A stretch of DNA of 64,000 nt from assembly GCF_009469765.1 (NCBI RefSeq), contig NZ_SSSQ01000002.1, positions 310,001-374,000 on the forward strand, read 5' to 3'. Both the position numbers and the translations under genes were made by a program. Positions 16,633-24,684 of the stretch are shown here, piece by piece. Origin of the DNA: Dechloromonas hortensis. Its GTDB lineage: Bacteria; Pseudomonadota; Gammaproteobacteria; Burkholderiales; Rhodocyclaceae. Every line of letters begins with the position of its first letter. The first letter of the stretch is position 1. The notes beneath the pieces were generated by a model. The model made no database searches, was not told where the DNA came from, and saw only the letters and a list, made by a program, of their open reading frames with translations.

Positions 16633-17148
16633 GTGAATTCACCCGCCGATGCCCCGTCTTCCACCGTTGCGCTGGAGGTGTTGCAGCAGTTTCGTCTGAT
16701 CTATGGCTCGATGCGCCAGTATTTCCGGCTGGTCGAGGAGCGCTGCGGCATGCCCGGTTCGCAGATGTGGGTGTTGCAGGAAGTGGCGCGCACGACCGAG
16801 ATCGGCATCGGCGAACTGGCGCAGCGCATGGGCGTGCACCAGTCCACCTGCAGTCTGCTGGTGGACAAGCTGGTGGCCGGCGGTTTCCTGTCCAAGGCGC
16901 GGCGCCAGGGCGATCAGCGGCGGGTCGGCCTCCGTCTGACCGCCCAGGGGCAGGGGGCGCTGGCCGCCTTGCCGGGCTCGGCCGAAGGCATTCTGCCGGA
17001 GGCCCTGGCGGCCTTGCCGGAGGTGGTGCTGAAAACATTGCATATCAACTTAAATGAGTTGATCCAACATTTACCCGGCAAGGACGAGTCCTGTGCCGGT
17101 ACGCCGCTGGCCGACATGCTCGGACAGGTGGAAAGCGAGGATGACTGA
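16633..17148 (+). CDS. MarR-family transcriptional regulator
   Basis: A 171-residue winged-helix protein. The recognition region is IGIGELAQRMGVHQSTCSLLVDKLVAGGFLSKARRQGDQRRVGLRLTAQGQ, with the typical DxRR beta-wing. It starts at GTG with a weak ribosome binding site. It lies divergent to the antiporter/ligase operon and overlaps or touches the OmpA-like gene downstream. It probably represses one or both of these units and responds to a small ligand, which is unknown. Confidence 0.85.
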   Translation: MNSPADAPSSTVALEVLQQFRLIYGSMRQYFRLVEERCGMPGSQMWVLQEVARTTEIGIGELAQRMGVHQSTCSLLVDKLVAGGFLSKARRQGDQRRVGLRLTAQGQGALAALPGSAEGILPEALAALPEVVLKTLHINLNELIQHLPGKDESCAGTPLADMLGQVESEDD

Positions 17149-17149
17149 A

Positions 17150-17653
17150 ATGTCCGTTCAAGGATTTTGCCGCGTCTTGCCGGTGCTTTGTCTGCTGACG
17201 GCTTGTGCCGGCCAGCCGTCAGTCGCGCCGTCAGCGCCGGATAAAAAAGGGAAGCGGCCAGCCGCCGTGCAGGTCGACGAGGGCAAGCCGCTCAGCGAGG
17301 CACAGGTGATTGCTGCGGTCGACGACGAAAAAAGCATCTTTTTCGCCAGCGGCCAGACGATGGTCGATGAGCCGGGCAAGCAGAAGCTGCAACTGCATGC
17401 CGCCCGCCTCAAGGAGAACCCCAAGCTGCAGGTCCGCCTGGTCGGCTATACCGATGATCGTGGCAGCAGTTCTTACAACCTGCTGATCGCCGAGCAGCGG
17501 GTCGATGCGGTGTTTCGCCTGCTGCGCAGCTACGGCGTGCCGGCCCGCCAGTTGCAGCGTTACGCGCTGGGCGGCGAAAAAAACAGCAATACCTGCACTT
17601 CGCCGGCCTGCCTGGCCAAGATGCGGCGCGTCGAACTGATCGACAAGGAGTAG
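17150..17653 (+). CDS. OmpA-family lipoprotein
   Basis: A 167-residue protein with a lipoprotein signal (lipobox LTAC, Cys at about residue 20) and a C-terminal OmpA-like peptidoglycan-binding domain: IFFASGQTMVDEPGKQKL, VRLVGYTDDRGSSSYNLLIAEQRVDAV and the closing MRRVELI. It is shorter than Pal and has a long linker. It probably tethers outer membrane to peptidoglycan. An ATG nine bases upstream is possible, but GAGG is spaced correctly for this start. The gene follows the MarR gene almost without gap. Confidence 0.85.
   Translation: MSVQGFCRVLPVLCLLTACAGQPSVAPSAPDKKGKRPAAVQVDEGKPLSEAQVIAAVDDEKSIFFASGQTMVDEPGKQKLQLHAARLKENPKLQVRLVGYTDDRGSSSYNLLIAEQRVDAVFRLLRSYGVPARQLQRYALGGEKNSNTCTSPACLAKMRRVELIDKE
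17313..17347 (+). repeat. Uptake-signal-like repeat, copy 3 (inside the OmpA lipoprotein gene)
   Basis: Exact core CTGCGGTCGAC (17313-17323), then GACG, AAAAAA, GCATC and TTTTT. It encodes part of the segment just before the OmpA domain. Confidence 0.7.
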
Positions 17654-17667
17654 GCGGCGACCCGGCC

Positions 17668-18102
17668 TCAGGCCTGGTCGAGAATGGCCCGCATCGCCTG
17701 TTGCCAGCCTGCGGCGGCCTCGCTGCCGGCGGCGGCGAAGGCGGCCGCCAGGTGCTGGGTCTGGACGCTGGTCAGCTCGTCTTCCAGGGCCTGACCCGCG
17801 GCGGTCAGTGATAGCTGCTTGACGCGCCGGTCGTGGGCGGCGACTTCGACAGCAACCAGTTGCATTTCCACCAGTTGGCGCAGCGGCGCATTCAGCGCCT
17901 GCTTCGACACGCCGAGGATGCCGAGCAGGGCATTGACCGCAAGCTGCGGGTGGCGGCCGACAAAATAGAGAATCCGGTGATGGACGCGGCCGAGGCCGCG
18001 CTCGGCGAGCAGGCGGTCGGGGCGCGAGGTGAAGGCGCGGTAGGTGAAGAAAAACAGTTCGGCCGCGGCGCGCAGCGATCGGGAATCATTTTGGTCAATC
18101 AT
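17668..18102 (-). CDS. MarR-family transcriptional regulator
   Basis: A 144-residue winged-helix protein: LAVNALLGILGVSKQALNAPLRQLVEMQLVAVEVAAHDRRVKQLSLTAAGQ, including the DRR wing. It is transcribed away from the aminotransferase gene, with 61 bp between the two start codons. Two GTCAA/TTGAC-type inverted repeats lie in that gap, one over its own start codon. It therefore most likely represses itself and the aminotransferase. The ligand is unknown. Confidence 0.85.
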   Translation of the reverse strand: MIDQNDSRSLRAAAELFFFTYRAFTSRPDRLLAERGLGRVHHRILYFVGRHPQLAVNALLGILGVSKQALNAPLRQLVEMQLVAVEVAAHDRRVKQLSLTAAGQALEDELTSVQTQHLAAAFAAAGSEAAAGWQQAMRAILDQA

Positions 18103-18155
18103 GTTGACATAATAGGTCGTGCTGCTTAGGCTGTCGATTGGTCAATAACATTGAC
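18094..18155. promoter_or_regulatory. Paired operators and promoter between MarR and aminotransferase genes
   Basis: Two inverted repeats of the same sequence: GTCAATCATGTTGAC (18094-18108), overlapping the MarR start codon, and GTCAATAACATTGAC (18141-18155), nine bases before the aminotransferase ATG. Their centres are 47 bp apart. A plus-strand promoter, -35 TTGACA (18104-18109), 17-bp spacer, -10 TAGGCT (18127-18132), lies between and partly under the first site. The layout fits repression of both genes by a regulator binding two sites. Confidence 0.75.
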
Positions 18156-18163
18156 GCATATCC

Positions 18164-19357
18164 ATGACTAGCGAAACCTGTGCTCCCCGTTTCTCCCGCC
18201 GCGTCGCCGGCCTTGAAGCTTCACCGATCCGCGAAATGCTGGCGATCATCGACCGGCCGGGCATGATTTCCTTTGCCGGCGGCCTGCCGGCGCCGGAAAC
18301 CTTTCCTGACATGCAGAGCCTTGATGTGCCGCCGGCGGCCCTGCAGTACGGTGCCAGCGAAGGCGATCCCGAATTGCGGCAGGCGGTGGCGGCCGAACTC
18401 AACGCCCTCGGGCTGGCCTGCACGCCGGCGCAGGTGCTGATTCTCTCCGGCTCGCAGCAGGGCATCGATCTGGTCGGCAAGCTGTTCATCGATGCCGGCA
18501 CGCCGGTCGCGGTCGAGGCGCCGACCTATCTTGCCGCGCTGCAGGTCTTTCGCTATTTCGGCGCCCGCTTCACGACGCTCGATCCCGACCTGCCGGCGGC
18601 CGGCTTGGCGACCGACGAGCGGCCGGCCTTCGCCTACGCCATTCCGACTTTCCAGAACCCGACCGGGCATTGCTACGACGCCGCGCAGCGGGCGGCGCTG
18701 GCCGAGGCCTGCGATGAGCTGCAGGTGCTGCTCTTCGAGGACGATCCCTATCGCGACCTGGCTTACGACGCCTGCGAGCGAACGCCGGTCTGCGCCCGTC
18801 TGCAGCGCGCTTCCTGGGTCTATCAGGGCTCCTTCTCGAAAAGCCTGGCGCCCGGCTTGCGCCTCGGCTACATGGTCGCTTCGCCGGACCTGCTGACGCC
18901 GCTGACTCGCCTGAAACAGGCGGCCGACCTGCACAGCAACCGGCTCAGCCAGTGGTATGTGCTCGGCCAGTTGCGCGATGCCGGGCGGCCGGCGCGGATT
19001 GCGGCGCTGGTCGAGATCTACCGGCGCAAGCGCGATCATTTCGTGCAGGGACTGGAGCGCTATTTTAGCGGCCTGGCCGACTGGCAGGTACCGCCGGGCG
19101 GGCTGTTCGTCTGGCTCAAACTGAAGGTGCCGCTCGATACCCGGCAACTGCTGCCGGTCGCCATCGAGCGCGGCGTCGCCTTCATGCCGGGCGAGCCGTT
19201 TTTTCCCGAGCGTCCGGCCGCCTGCAGTGCGCTGCGGCTCAATTTCAGCCACGCCAGCGTCGAGCAGATCGAGCGCGGCCTGGCGATCCTCGCCGAACTG
19301 GTCGCTCAGGCCGGCAGCGGGGCCGGCGTGAAGGGCACCTTGCCGGTCGCCAGGTAG
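18164..19357 (+). CDS. PLP-dependent aminotransferase (class I/II, 2-aminoadipate type)
   Basis: A 397-residue fold-type I aminotransferase. Motifs: FAGGLPAPETFP, SGSQQGIDLVGKLF, the NPTGHCYD block, DDPYRDLAY with the PLP-ring Asp, and GSFSKSLAPGLRLGY with the Schiff-base Lys near residue 225. The family (LysN/MocR C-domain/ARO8-like) transaminates aromatic, branched or 2-aminoadipate substrates. No GntR domain is attached. Control by the divergent MarR protein suggests a catabolic or inducible role rather than core biosynthesis. Its 3' end overlaps the convergent unknown gene by 52 bp. Confidence 0.88.
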   Translation: MTSETCAPRFSRRVAGLEASPIREMLAIIDRPGMISFAGGLPAPETFPDMQSLDVPPAALQYGASEGDPELRQAVAAELNALGLACTPAQVLILSGSQQGIDLVGKLFIDAGTPVAVEAPTYLAALQVFRYFGARFTTLDPDLPAAGLATDERPAFAYAIPTFQNPTGHCYDAAQRAALAEACDELQVLLFEDDPYRDLAYDACERTPVCARLQRASWVYQGSFSKSLAPGLRLGYMVASPDLLTPLTRLKQAADLHSNRLSQWYVLGQLRDAGRPARIAALVEIYRRKRDHFVQGLERYFSGLADWQVPPGGLFVWLKLKVPLDTRQLLPVAIERGVAFMPGEPFFPERPAACSALRLNFSHASVEQIERGLAILAELVAQAGSGAGVKGTLPVAR

Positions 19358-20283
19358 GCCTCGCAGCGTTCGATATATTCGCGGGTGCTTTTCGGCATCG
19401 GCGTCCGGGCGCGGGTGATGTAGAACACCAGGTCGCGGCCGCTGCGCAGCAGCAACAGACCATCCGAAGCGCGGTGGGAAATCCGCTCGGGACTGGTCTT
19501 GGCCAGATCGAGCGGCGCTTTCGGGGTGAAGTTGGCGAGCCGTTCGCCGGCGGTGACCAGTTGCGACCAGACATCGAAGATGCTCGGGTCGGTGCGCAGG
19601 GTTTCGGTCTTCAGCTTGGCGGCTGTGGCAAAGTCGGCAATCGGTGCCTCGATGCCTTCGAACATCGGGATCTGCGTGAAATTGGCGCGCATCGCTTCGG
19701 CGATGCGGTCGATATCGCGCATGCTCTGGCCGATCTTGATGTAGCGGCTTTCGTAGAAGTCCTCGACCGGAATCGAGAAGGCGCGGAACGGCTCGCCCCA
19801 CAGTTCGTCGATGCCTTCCTCGCCGCTGCGGTGCAGCACGAAGCGGCCGAGTTCCATGGCGTCGAGCAGGCACTGGCCGCATTCGCGCATCAGCGCGTTG
19901 TCGCTCTGGATCTCGATGCCGTCGGCTTGCAGGTCGACCAGCTTGCGGAAAATGTCGGTCGCCCGGTTGAACATGGCGCCGGCCAGCATGGCGCCCTTGA
20001 CGCGGCGGCGGCCGGGGTCGGTTTCCGCCTCGTAGGTGGCGCGCGCCTCGGCCAGCCGGGTGCCGGGAATGTTCAGGCCGTGCTCGGTATGGTTGAACAG
20101 GCGCCGGGTCAGCGCTTCGATCAGCTGTTTCTTGGCGAGCAGCGAATCGGCCGGGACCGGGTAGGTCTTGACCCAGTAGCCGTCGTAATACACCCGCTCC
20201 TGTTGCTCGATGATGCGTCGAGTCCCTTCGGGCGGCGTCGCGTCGTTGTCTGGCGTAGGTTCCAGTCGAATGACTGTGTTCAT
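19306..20283 (-). CDS. Unknown protein (325 aa) with nitrogen-type promoter signals
   Basis: No family recognised. The protein is soluble and rich in charged residues, without signal peptide or membrane helices. Notable blocks are ERVYYDGYWVKTYPVPADSL, a Tyr/Trp-rich N-terminal motif, LFNHTEHGLNIPGTRLAEA, and a repeated pattern of long helices. Two cysteines lie in RECGQCLLDAMELG. Upstream are a sigma-54 -24/-12 element and an NtrC-type palindrome at textbook spacing, so expression is probably turned on by nitrogen limitation. The start is set at the ATG of MNTVIRLEP; an in-frame TTG five codons upstream is possible. Confidence 0.75.
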   Translation of the reverse strand: MNTVIRLEPTPDNDATPPEGTRRIIEQQERVYYDGYWVKTYPVPADSLLAKKQLIEALTRRLFNHTEHGLNIPGTRLAEARATYEAETDPGRRRVKGAMLAGAMFNRATDIFRKLVDLQADGIEIQSDNALMRECGQCLLDAMELGRFVLHRSGEEGIDELWGEPFRAFSIPVEDFYESRYIKIGQSMRDIDRIAEAMRANFTQIPMFEGIEAPIADFATAAKLKTETLRTDPSIFDVWSQLVTAGERLANFTPKAPLDLAKTSPERISHRASDGLLLLRSGRDLVFYITRARTPMPKSTREYIERCEAYLATGKVPFTPAPLPA

Positions 20284-20319
20284 CGCGGAGAATTTCAAGA
20301 AAGAGTTATCAGTTTACCA

Positions 20320-20335
20320 AGCAAAAGTCGTGCAT
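20320..20335 (-). promoter_or_regulatory. Sigma-54-type -24/-12 promoter
   Basis: Minus-strand reading ATGCACGACTTTTGCT aligns with the consensus TGGCACG-N4-TTGCW. The -12 GC and the CACG block match; one G of the -24 GG pair is T. The predicted transcription start is about 26 bases before the ATG of the unknown 325-residue protein. Confidence 0.55.
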
Positions 20336-20408
20336 TCCGGCTTGCTTTGCCAAGTGACTGATTTTGCGTTGAATGATTTCAGCCGGCCGAAAAGCGGGGC
20401 TTTTGGCG

Positions 20409-20423
20409 GCACCAGTATGGTGC
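20409..20423. promoter_or_regulatory. NtrC-binding-type palindrome
   Basis: GCACCAGTATGGTGC is a perfect GCACC-N5-GGTGC inverted repeat, the NtrC box consensus. Its centre is about 107 bp upstream of the transcription start predicted from the sigma-54 element, like the -108 site of enterobacterial glnA. Confidence 0.65.
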
Positions 20424-20477
20424 AATTGCGGTGCGCCGGTGGCCCTTGGCCGTGCTAGGCGCGCATCATAGGCTTCT

Positions 20478-20541
20478 TTCAGGCGAGCAGGGCAACTGCC
20501 TTGATCTGGGCGCGCAGGGCGAGCCAAGGGCAAATCCCCAG
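20478..20541 (-). pseudogene. Leftover 3' end of a modC (Mop-domain) gene
   Basis: Minus-strand reading ends with LALRAQIKAVALLA and a stop, which matches the end of the intact ModC ([12 protein letters not shown] and stop). The last 33 bases of the two agree at about 26 positions by eye. No upstream part of the gene is present: the frame runs straight into the stop of the gdx gene. This looks like the original modC end, left behind when the copper/guanidine island arrived. Confidence 0.65.
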
Positions 20542-20859
20542 CTAAGGCGCGGAAAGTTTGAGACCTGCAACACCGGCGAAGATAAGGGCAAGGCTCAGCA
20601 GTCGAGCCGTGGAGGTTGATTCGCCAAACAGAACCATTCCAAATATTGCGGTGCCAATAGCGCCGACTCCAACCCAAATCGCATAAGCAGTGCCAACCGG
20701 AAGTGTTTTCATTGCCGCACCGAGCAGTCCGACACTGAGCGCCATGGATAGAATGGTCCAGACGGTAGGCCAGAGGCGTGAAAAACCTTCTGTGTATTTA
20801 AGCCCGATTGCCCAGCCGATTTCAAACAGTCCGGCAACCAACAGAATTCCCCAGTTCAT
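20542..20859 (-). CDS. gdx: Guanidinium exporter Gdx (SugE, SMR family)
   Basis: A 105-residue four-helix small multidrug resistance protein. Essential E13 lies in [21 protein letters not shown]; the block [18 protein letters not shown] is also typical. The [21 protein letters not shown] pattern places it with guanidinium-specific Gdx rather than quaternary-ammonium EmrE types. It exchanges guanidinium for protons in the inner membrane as an antiparallel dimer. The guanidine-II riboswitch directly upstream confirms the assignment. AGGAG lies eight bases before the ATG. Confidence 0.93.
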   Translation of the reverse strand: MNWGILLVAGLFEIGWAIGLKYTEGFSRLWPTVWTILSMALSVGLLGAAMKTLPVGTAYAIWVGVGAIGTAIFGMVLFGESTSTARLLSLALIFAGVAGLKLSAP

Positions 20860-20877
20860 GAAACGCTCCTCACGAAT

Positions 20878-20926
20878 GAGGGGCCGTCCCCGATGCGAAG
20901 TGGAGAGGTGAGGTCGTCCTCACTTC
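20878..20926 (-). ncRNA. Guanidine-II (mini-ykkC) riboswitch
   Basis: On the minus strand two hairpins lie just before gdx. P1 is GTGAGG-ACGA-CCTCAC (20908-20923) and P2 is GGGG-ACGG-CCCC (20880-20891), about 16 bases apart. ACGR tetraloops on two G/C-closed stems are the defining features of this class. P2 ends a few bases before the ribosome binding site of gdx, so binding of guanidinium should free translation. Found by eye, without covariance search. Confidence 0.88.
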
Positions 20927-21098
20927 CTGATTATGGGTCTGGATGATAGCAAAACTAACTCCGCTTCGGCGCCAGAAGCGGGCGTCGTGGTTGCGCCTAA
21001 CTGGCGCTTCCCATTGGCCGCTCGTGACCAAACTCGGCCCCAGCGCTCGTGGCAACGGTCCTTCGGGCGGCAACTGACCCGTTGCTGCAACCTGCCAG

Positions 21099-21608
21099 TC
21101 AACGAGGAAAGCGAATGGAAAACCTAGTTAAGCCGTTCTCGGACATAACCGAGACCTCGCCACCATGGGCTTGGACAATCGAGCGAGTAATTGCCAATCC
21201 AAGTCCAGAGCCTTCCCCGTAGTGTTGGCGTGACGCATCTGCACGGTAAAAACGGTCAAATAGCCTTGGTAGATGTTCCGGGGCGATAGTTTCCCCTGTG
21301 TTCTCCACGGAAACCACGGTCTCTCCATCTGGAGTTTCCGTGAGTTCAAGAGCGATGCGACCACGTTTGGGTGTGTGGCGGACTGCATTGGACAGAAGAT
21401 TGCCGATGGCACGCCGTAGCATTAACCGGTCACCTGCGATGGCTGCCTCTCCTGAATACGAAAGCTGCAATTGTTTCTCGTCGGCATAAGCTTCGTAATA
21501 CTCCAGCAGACTGGATACTTCGGCCCGCAGGTCTACCTCTTCCCGGAGCGGAATCAAGAGATTGTTGTCGGCCTTCGCAAGGAACAGCATATCGGCAATG
21601 GTTCCCAT
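21099..21608 (-). pseudogene. Heavy-metal sensor histidine kinase, C-terminal fragment (CusS-like)
   Basis: The 169 codons start inside the region just after the phospho-acceptor helix (MGTIADMLFLAKADN) and continue through a complete ATPase domain: N-box GNLLSNAVRHTPKRG, DRFYRADASRQ and GEGSGLGLAITRSIVQAHGG. The sensor part, membrane segments, HAMP and H-box are missing. The proximal edge lies right before the CueR-type promoter of copA. It is a truncated copy of a CusS/CopS-type kinase, probably non-functional. Confidence 0.8.
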
Positions 21609-21658
21609 AGAGGAAAGGTCAACCGAATAAAACCATCAAAAAAGTCGCACAAAGCTCC

Positions 21659-21689
21659 TTGACCTTCCCATGGTTGGAAGGTCCATCAT
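21659..21689 (+). promoter_or_regulatory. CueR-type promoter of copA
   Basis: -35 TTGACC (21659-21664) and -10 CATCAT (21684-21689) are separated by 19 bp, the overlong spacer typical of MerR-family promoters. The spacer holds the dyad ACCTTCC-N7-GGAAGGT (21662-21682), the known CueR operator pattern. The adjacent cueR gene supplies the regulator. Confidence 0.88.
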
Positions 21690-21720
21690 GGGTTTATTGG
21701 TAACCCGAAAGGAGATTCAA

Positions 21721-24129
21721 ATGGCCCCCTCATCTGTTTCCAGTGCTGCGCTTGAGTTAAGACTTGGTATTGTTGGGATGAGTTGTGCATCCTGTGTGTC
21801 TCGTGTCGAGAAGGCGCTCAAGGAGCTCCCCGGCGTGACTGAGGTCAGCGTAAATCTGGCGACGGAACAGGCGTCTTTGAAAGCGATGCCTGAAGTCCTC
21901 GTTGGTCAACTGGCTGACGCCGTTCGCAAGGCCGGATATGAAGTGATGACTCAATCTGTTGAGCTACAGATTGACGGTATGAGTTGTGCCTCATGTGTCG
22001 GCCGGGTCGAAAAAGCCTTGCTCAAGGTGCCGGGCGTGCTGCATGCCGCAGTCAATCTGGCAACGGAAAAGGCCACGGTTGAGGTGCTATCCAGCGTTAC
22101 CTTTGCCACCTTGGCGGCAGCCGTCGGCAAAGCGGGTTACAGCGCAAAGCCGGTAGCAGCGCTACAACCGGAAACTGCCCCAGGCCTTATTCCCGAGTGG
22201 TGGCCTGTTGCCGCGAGCGCATTACTGACACTTCCTTTGATCGCGCCGATGCTGATCCAGTTTGTCGGCATCGATTGGATGCTCAACGGCTGGGTCCAGT
22301 TGGTGTTGGCGACACCGGTTCAATTCTGGCTGGGCAGGCGCTTCTATCGGGCCGGATGGAAGGCGGTCAAGGCACGCACCGGCAATATGGATTTGCTGGT
22401 GTCCCTGGGGACCAGCGCCGCATATGGCCTGTCGATTTATCAGCTGACTCAGAGCGAAGGTGGGCATCTTCATCATCTCTACTTTGAAGCCTCGGCGGCC
22501 GTCATCACGCTTGTCCTGCTGGGCAAGTGGCTGGAGGCTCGAGCAAAACGACAGACAGCCGACGCCATCCGGGCACTGAATGCGCTCCGCCCGACCATTG
22601 CGCGTGTGTTAATCGACGGCAATGAGGTTTCAATGCCGGTTGAGCAGATTGCGATTGGCGACCTCGTCGTGGTCCGTCCCGGCGAACGCATCCCGGTTGA
22701 TGGCAAAGTCGTTAGCGGACAAAGTCAGGCCGATGAAGCGCTCATCACCGGCGAGAGCTTGCCCGTCTCGAAGGAGGTCGGTGACCAGGTGACCGGCGGG
22801 TCGGTCAACGGTGAAGGCCTGTTGCACGTCCGAACCGGCGCGGTTGGTGCCGAAACCACGCTCGCCCGCATCATTCGCCTGGTCGAATCCGCACAGGCCG
22901 CCAAGGCACCCATCCAGCGCATGGTGGACCGGGTAAGTGCAGTATTCGTCCCGGTCGTTCTAGTTGTTGCATTGCTCACCTTTGCCGGCTGGATGGCGTA
23001 CGCGGGGAACTGGGAAGAGGCGTTGATTAACGCGGTCGCCGTCCTCGTCATCGCGTGCCCGTGCGCCCTGGGTCTGGCTACGCCAACGGCCATCATGGCG
23101 GGGACGGGAGTTGCGGCTCGCCAGGGCATTCTCATCAAGGATGCCGAGGCCCTTGAAGTCGCGCACTCGGTAACCGCGGTGGCCTTCGATAAAACCGGCA
23201 CGCTCACCGAAGGAAAGCCATCCTTGGTCAGCATTGAGGCGGTTCAGGGCGTCTCGGCCGAAGAGGTGCTGCGGATTGCGGGTTCGCTGCAAAAAACCAG
23301 CGAGCACCCATTGGCCCATGCCGTGCTGGAGAAGGTCAGGGAGCTCAAAATTGTCGCAGCCGAGGTCAGTGATGCCAAAGCCTTGCCCGGGCGAGGCATT
23401 CAAGCCCGGGTGGATGGCGAGCTAATGCTCCTCGGGAGCACCCGGCTGATGCAGGAGCACCATGTTGATCCGGGAGAACTAGGTGTCCGCGCCGCCGTAC
23501 TTGAAAGCGAGGGGAAAACGATATCGTGGCTGCTACGCCAGCATGATTCCTCGGCTGAATTAGTCGGGCTTCTTGCCTTCGGCGACACCATCAAGCCATC
23601 CGCTTATCAGGCGATAAGCCGACTGCATCAATTGGGCATCAAAACCGTGATGCTGACTGGGGACAACCAGGGAAGTGCCCATGTCGTGGCGAAGGCACTC
23701 GGCATAGATGAGGTGCGCGCTGAGTTACTGCCGGGAGACAAGGCCAGCATCGTCCAGGAGCTTCGCGGCCAGGGTCACGTGGTCGCCATGGTGGGCGATG
23801 GACTGAATGACGCACCGAGTCTGGTGGCCGCCGATGTTGGACTAAGCATGTCGACCGGCACTGACGTGGCCATGGAGGCTGCGGGTATCACCCTGATGCG
23901 GGGCGACCCACGCTTGGTTGCCGACGCCTTCGATGTTTCGCGTCGGGCCTACAGCAAAATCAAGCAGGGGCTGTTCTGGGCCTTTGCCTACAACGTGCTG
24001 GGCATCCCTCTCGCGGCCCTGGGCATGCTTAACCCGGTGGTCGCCGGTGCTGCGATGGCTTTTAGCAGTGTTAGTGTGGTCACCAATGCGTTGCTCCTTC
24101 GCCGTTGGCGAGGGGCGGCAACTGAATGA
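21721..24129 (+). CDS. copA: Cu(I)-translocating P-type ATPase CopA
   Basis: An 802-residue P1B-1 ATPase that exports Cu+ from the cytosol. Two N-terminal HMA domains each carry MSCASC (C22/C25 and C89/C92). Membrane and catalytic motifs are complete: TGES, the CPC motif in [12 protein letters not shown] near residue 445, phosphorylation site DKTGTLT near 490, SEHPLAHA, and [15 protein letters not shown] precedes the ATG; an upstream in-frame Met overlaps the promoter and is rejected. Base composition is visibly lower in GC than in the flanking genes, consistent with the transferred island. cueR follows 19 bp downstream. Confidence 0.96.
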   Translation: MAPSSVSSAALELRLGIVGMSCASCVSRVEKALKELPGVTEVSVNLATEQASLKAMPEVLVGQLADAVRKAGYEVMTQSVELQIDGMSCASCVGRVEKALLKVPGVLHAAVNLATEKATVEVLSSVTFATLAAAVGKAGYSAKPVAALQPETAPGLIPEWWPVAASALLTLPLIAPMLIQFVGIDWMLNGWVQLVLATPVQFWLGRRFYRAGWKAVKARTGNMDLLVSLGTSAAYGLSIYQLTQSEGGHLHHLYFEASAAVITLVLLGKWLEARAKRQTADAIRALNALRPTIARVLIDGNEVSMPVEQIAIGDLVVVRPGERIPVDGKVVSGQSQADEALITGESLPVSKEVGDQVTGGSVNGEGLLHVRTGAVGAETTLARIIRLVESAQAAKAPIQRMVDRVSAVFVPVVLVVALLTFAGWMAYAGNWEEALINAVAVLVIACPCALGLATPTAIMAGTGVAARQGILIKDAEALEVAHSVTAVAFDKTGTLTEGKPSLVSIEAVQGVSAEEVLRIAGSLQKTSEHPLAHAVLEKVRELKIVAAEVSDAKALPGRGIQARVDGELMLLGSTRLMQEHHVDPGELGVRAAVLESEGKTISWLLRQHDSSAELVGLLAFGDTIKPSAYQAISRLHQLGIKTVMLTGDNQGSAHVVAKALGIDEVRAELLPGDKASIVQELRGQGHVVAMVGDGLNDAPSLVAADVGLSMSTGTDVAMEAAGITLMRGDPRLVADAFDVSRRAYSKIKQGLFWAFAYNVLGIPLAALGMLNPVVAGAAMAFSSVSVVTNALLLRRWRGAATE

Positions 24130-24148
24130 GTACTGAGAGGAGTACAAG

Positions 24149-24544
24149 ATGAATATCGGCGAAGCGGCCAAGGCCTCAGGCGTGTCGGCCAAGATGATTC
24201 GGCACTACGAAAGTGTTGGGTTATTGCCTCCGGCGAGCCGTACCGAGGCTGGCTATCGTCAATATGGCGAAAAAGACCTACGAACCTTGCAGTTCATCCG
24301 ACGTTCGCGTGACCTCGGGTTCTCGATTGAGGAGATTCGAAGTCTGGTTAGCCTATGGCAAGACCGGACTCGCCCAAGTCGTCAGGTGAAAGCGTTAGCC
24401 AAGCAGCATCTCGACTTCCTGGACAGGAAACTGGCGGAACTGCAATCGATGAAACATGCCTTGGCGCACCTCGTCAGTTGTTGCCATGGCGACGAGCGTC
24501 CGGATTGCCCGATTCTGGAAGGGCTTGCAGGAAAGGAAAGCTGA
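24149..24544 (+). CDS. cueR: Copper-responsive MerR-family regulator CueR
   Basis: A 131-residue protein with the MerR winged helix (MNIGEAAKASGVSAKMIRHYESVGLLPP), a long dimerisation helix, and the metal loop CCHGDERPDC. C112 and C120 are at exactly the E. coli CueR positions; C111 is extra. It activates copA by untwisting the 19-bp-spacer promoter when Cu+ binds. The gene lies directly behind copA and is probably co-transcribed, giving positive feedback. Confidence 0.94.
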   Translation: MNIGEAAKASGVSAKMIRHYESVGLLPPASRTEAGYRQYGEKDLRTLQFIRRSRDLGFSIEEIRSLVSLWQDRTRPSRQVKALAKQHLDFLDRKLAELQSMKHALAHLVSCCHGDERPDCPILEGLAGKES

Positions 24545-24684
24545 CCCAGAAATACTCCATTCGTCACCTGTCGGACGGTTTACATGGCGCAGACTGAACT
24601 CGTCTAAACAAGACAGCATTGGATTCGTCACCGTATCCGTAGCTATACCGTAACTGTCCGCCAGTCATTTGCTGACGGTCAAAT

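Noticed and set aside
20440..20457. Possible plus-strand sigma-54 promoter (TGGCCC...GTGC)
   Set aside because: The distance between the -24 GG and -12 GC is one base too long, and there is no plausible plus-strand gene after it.
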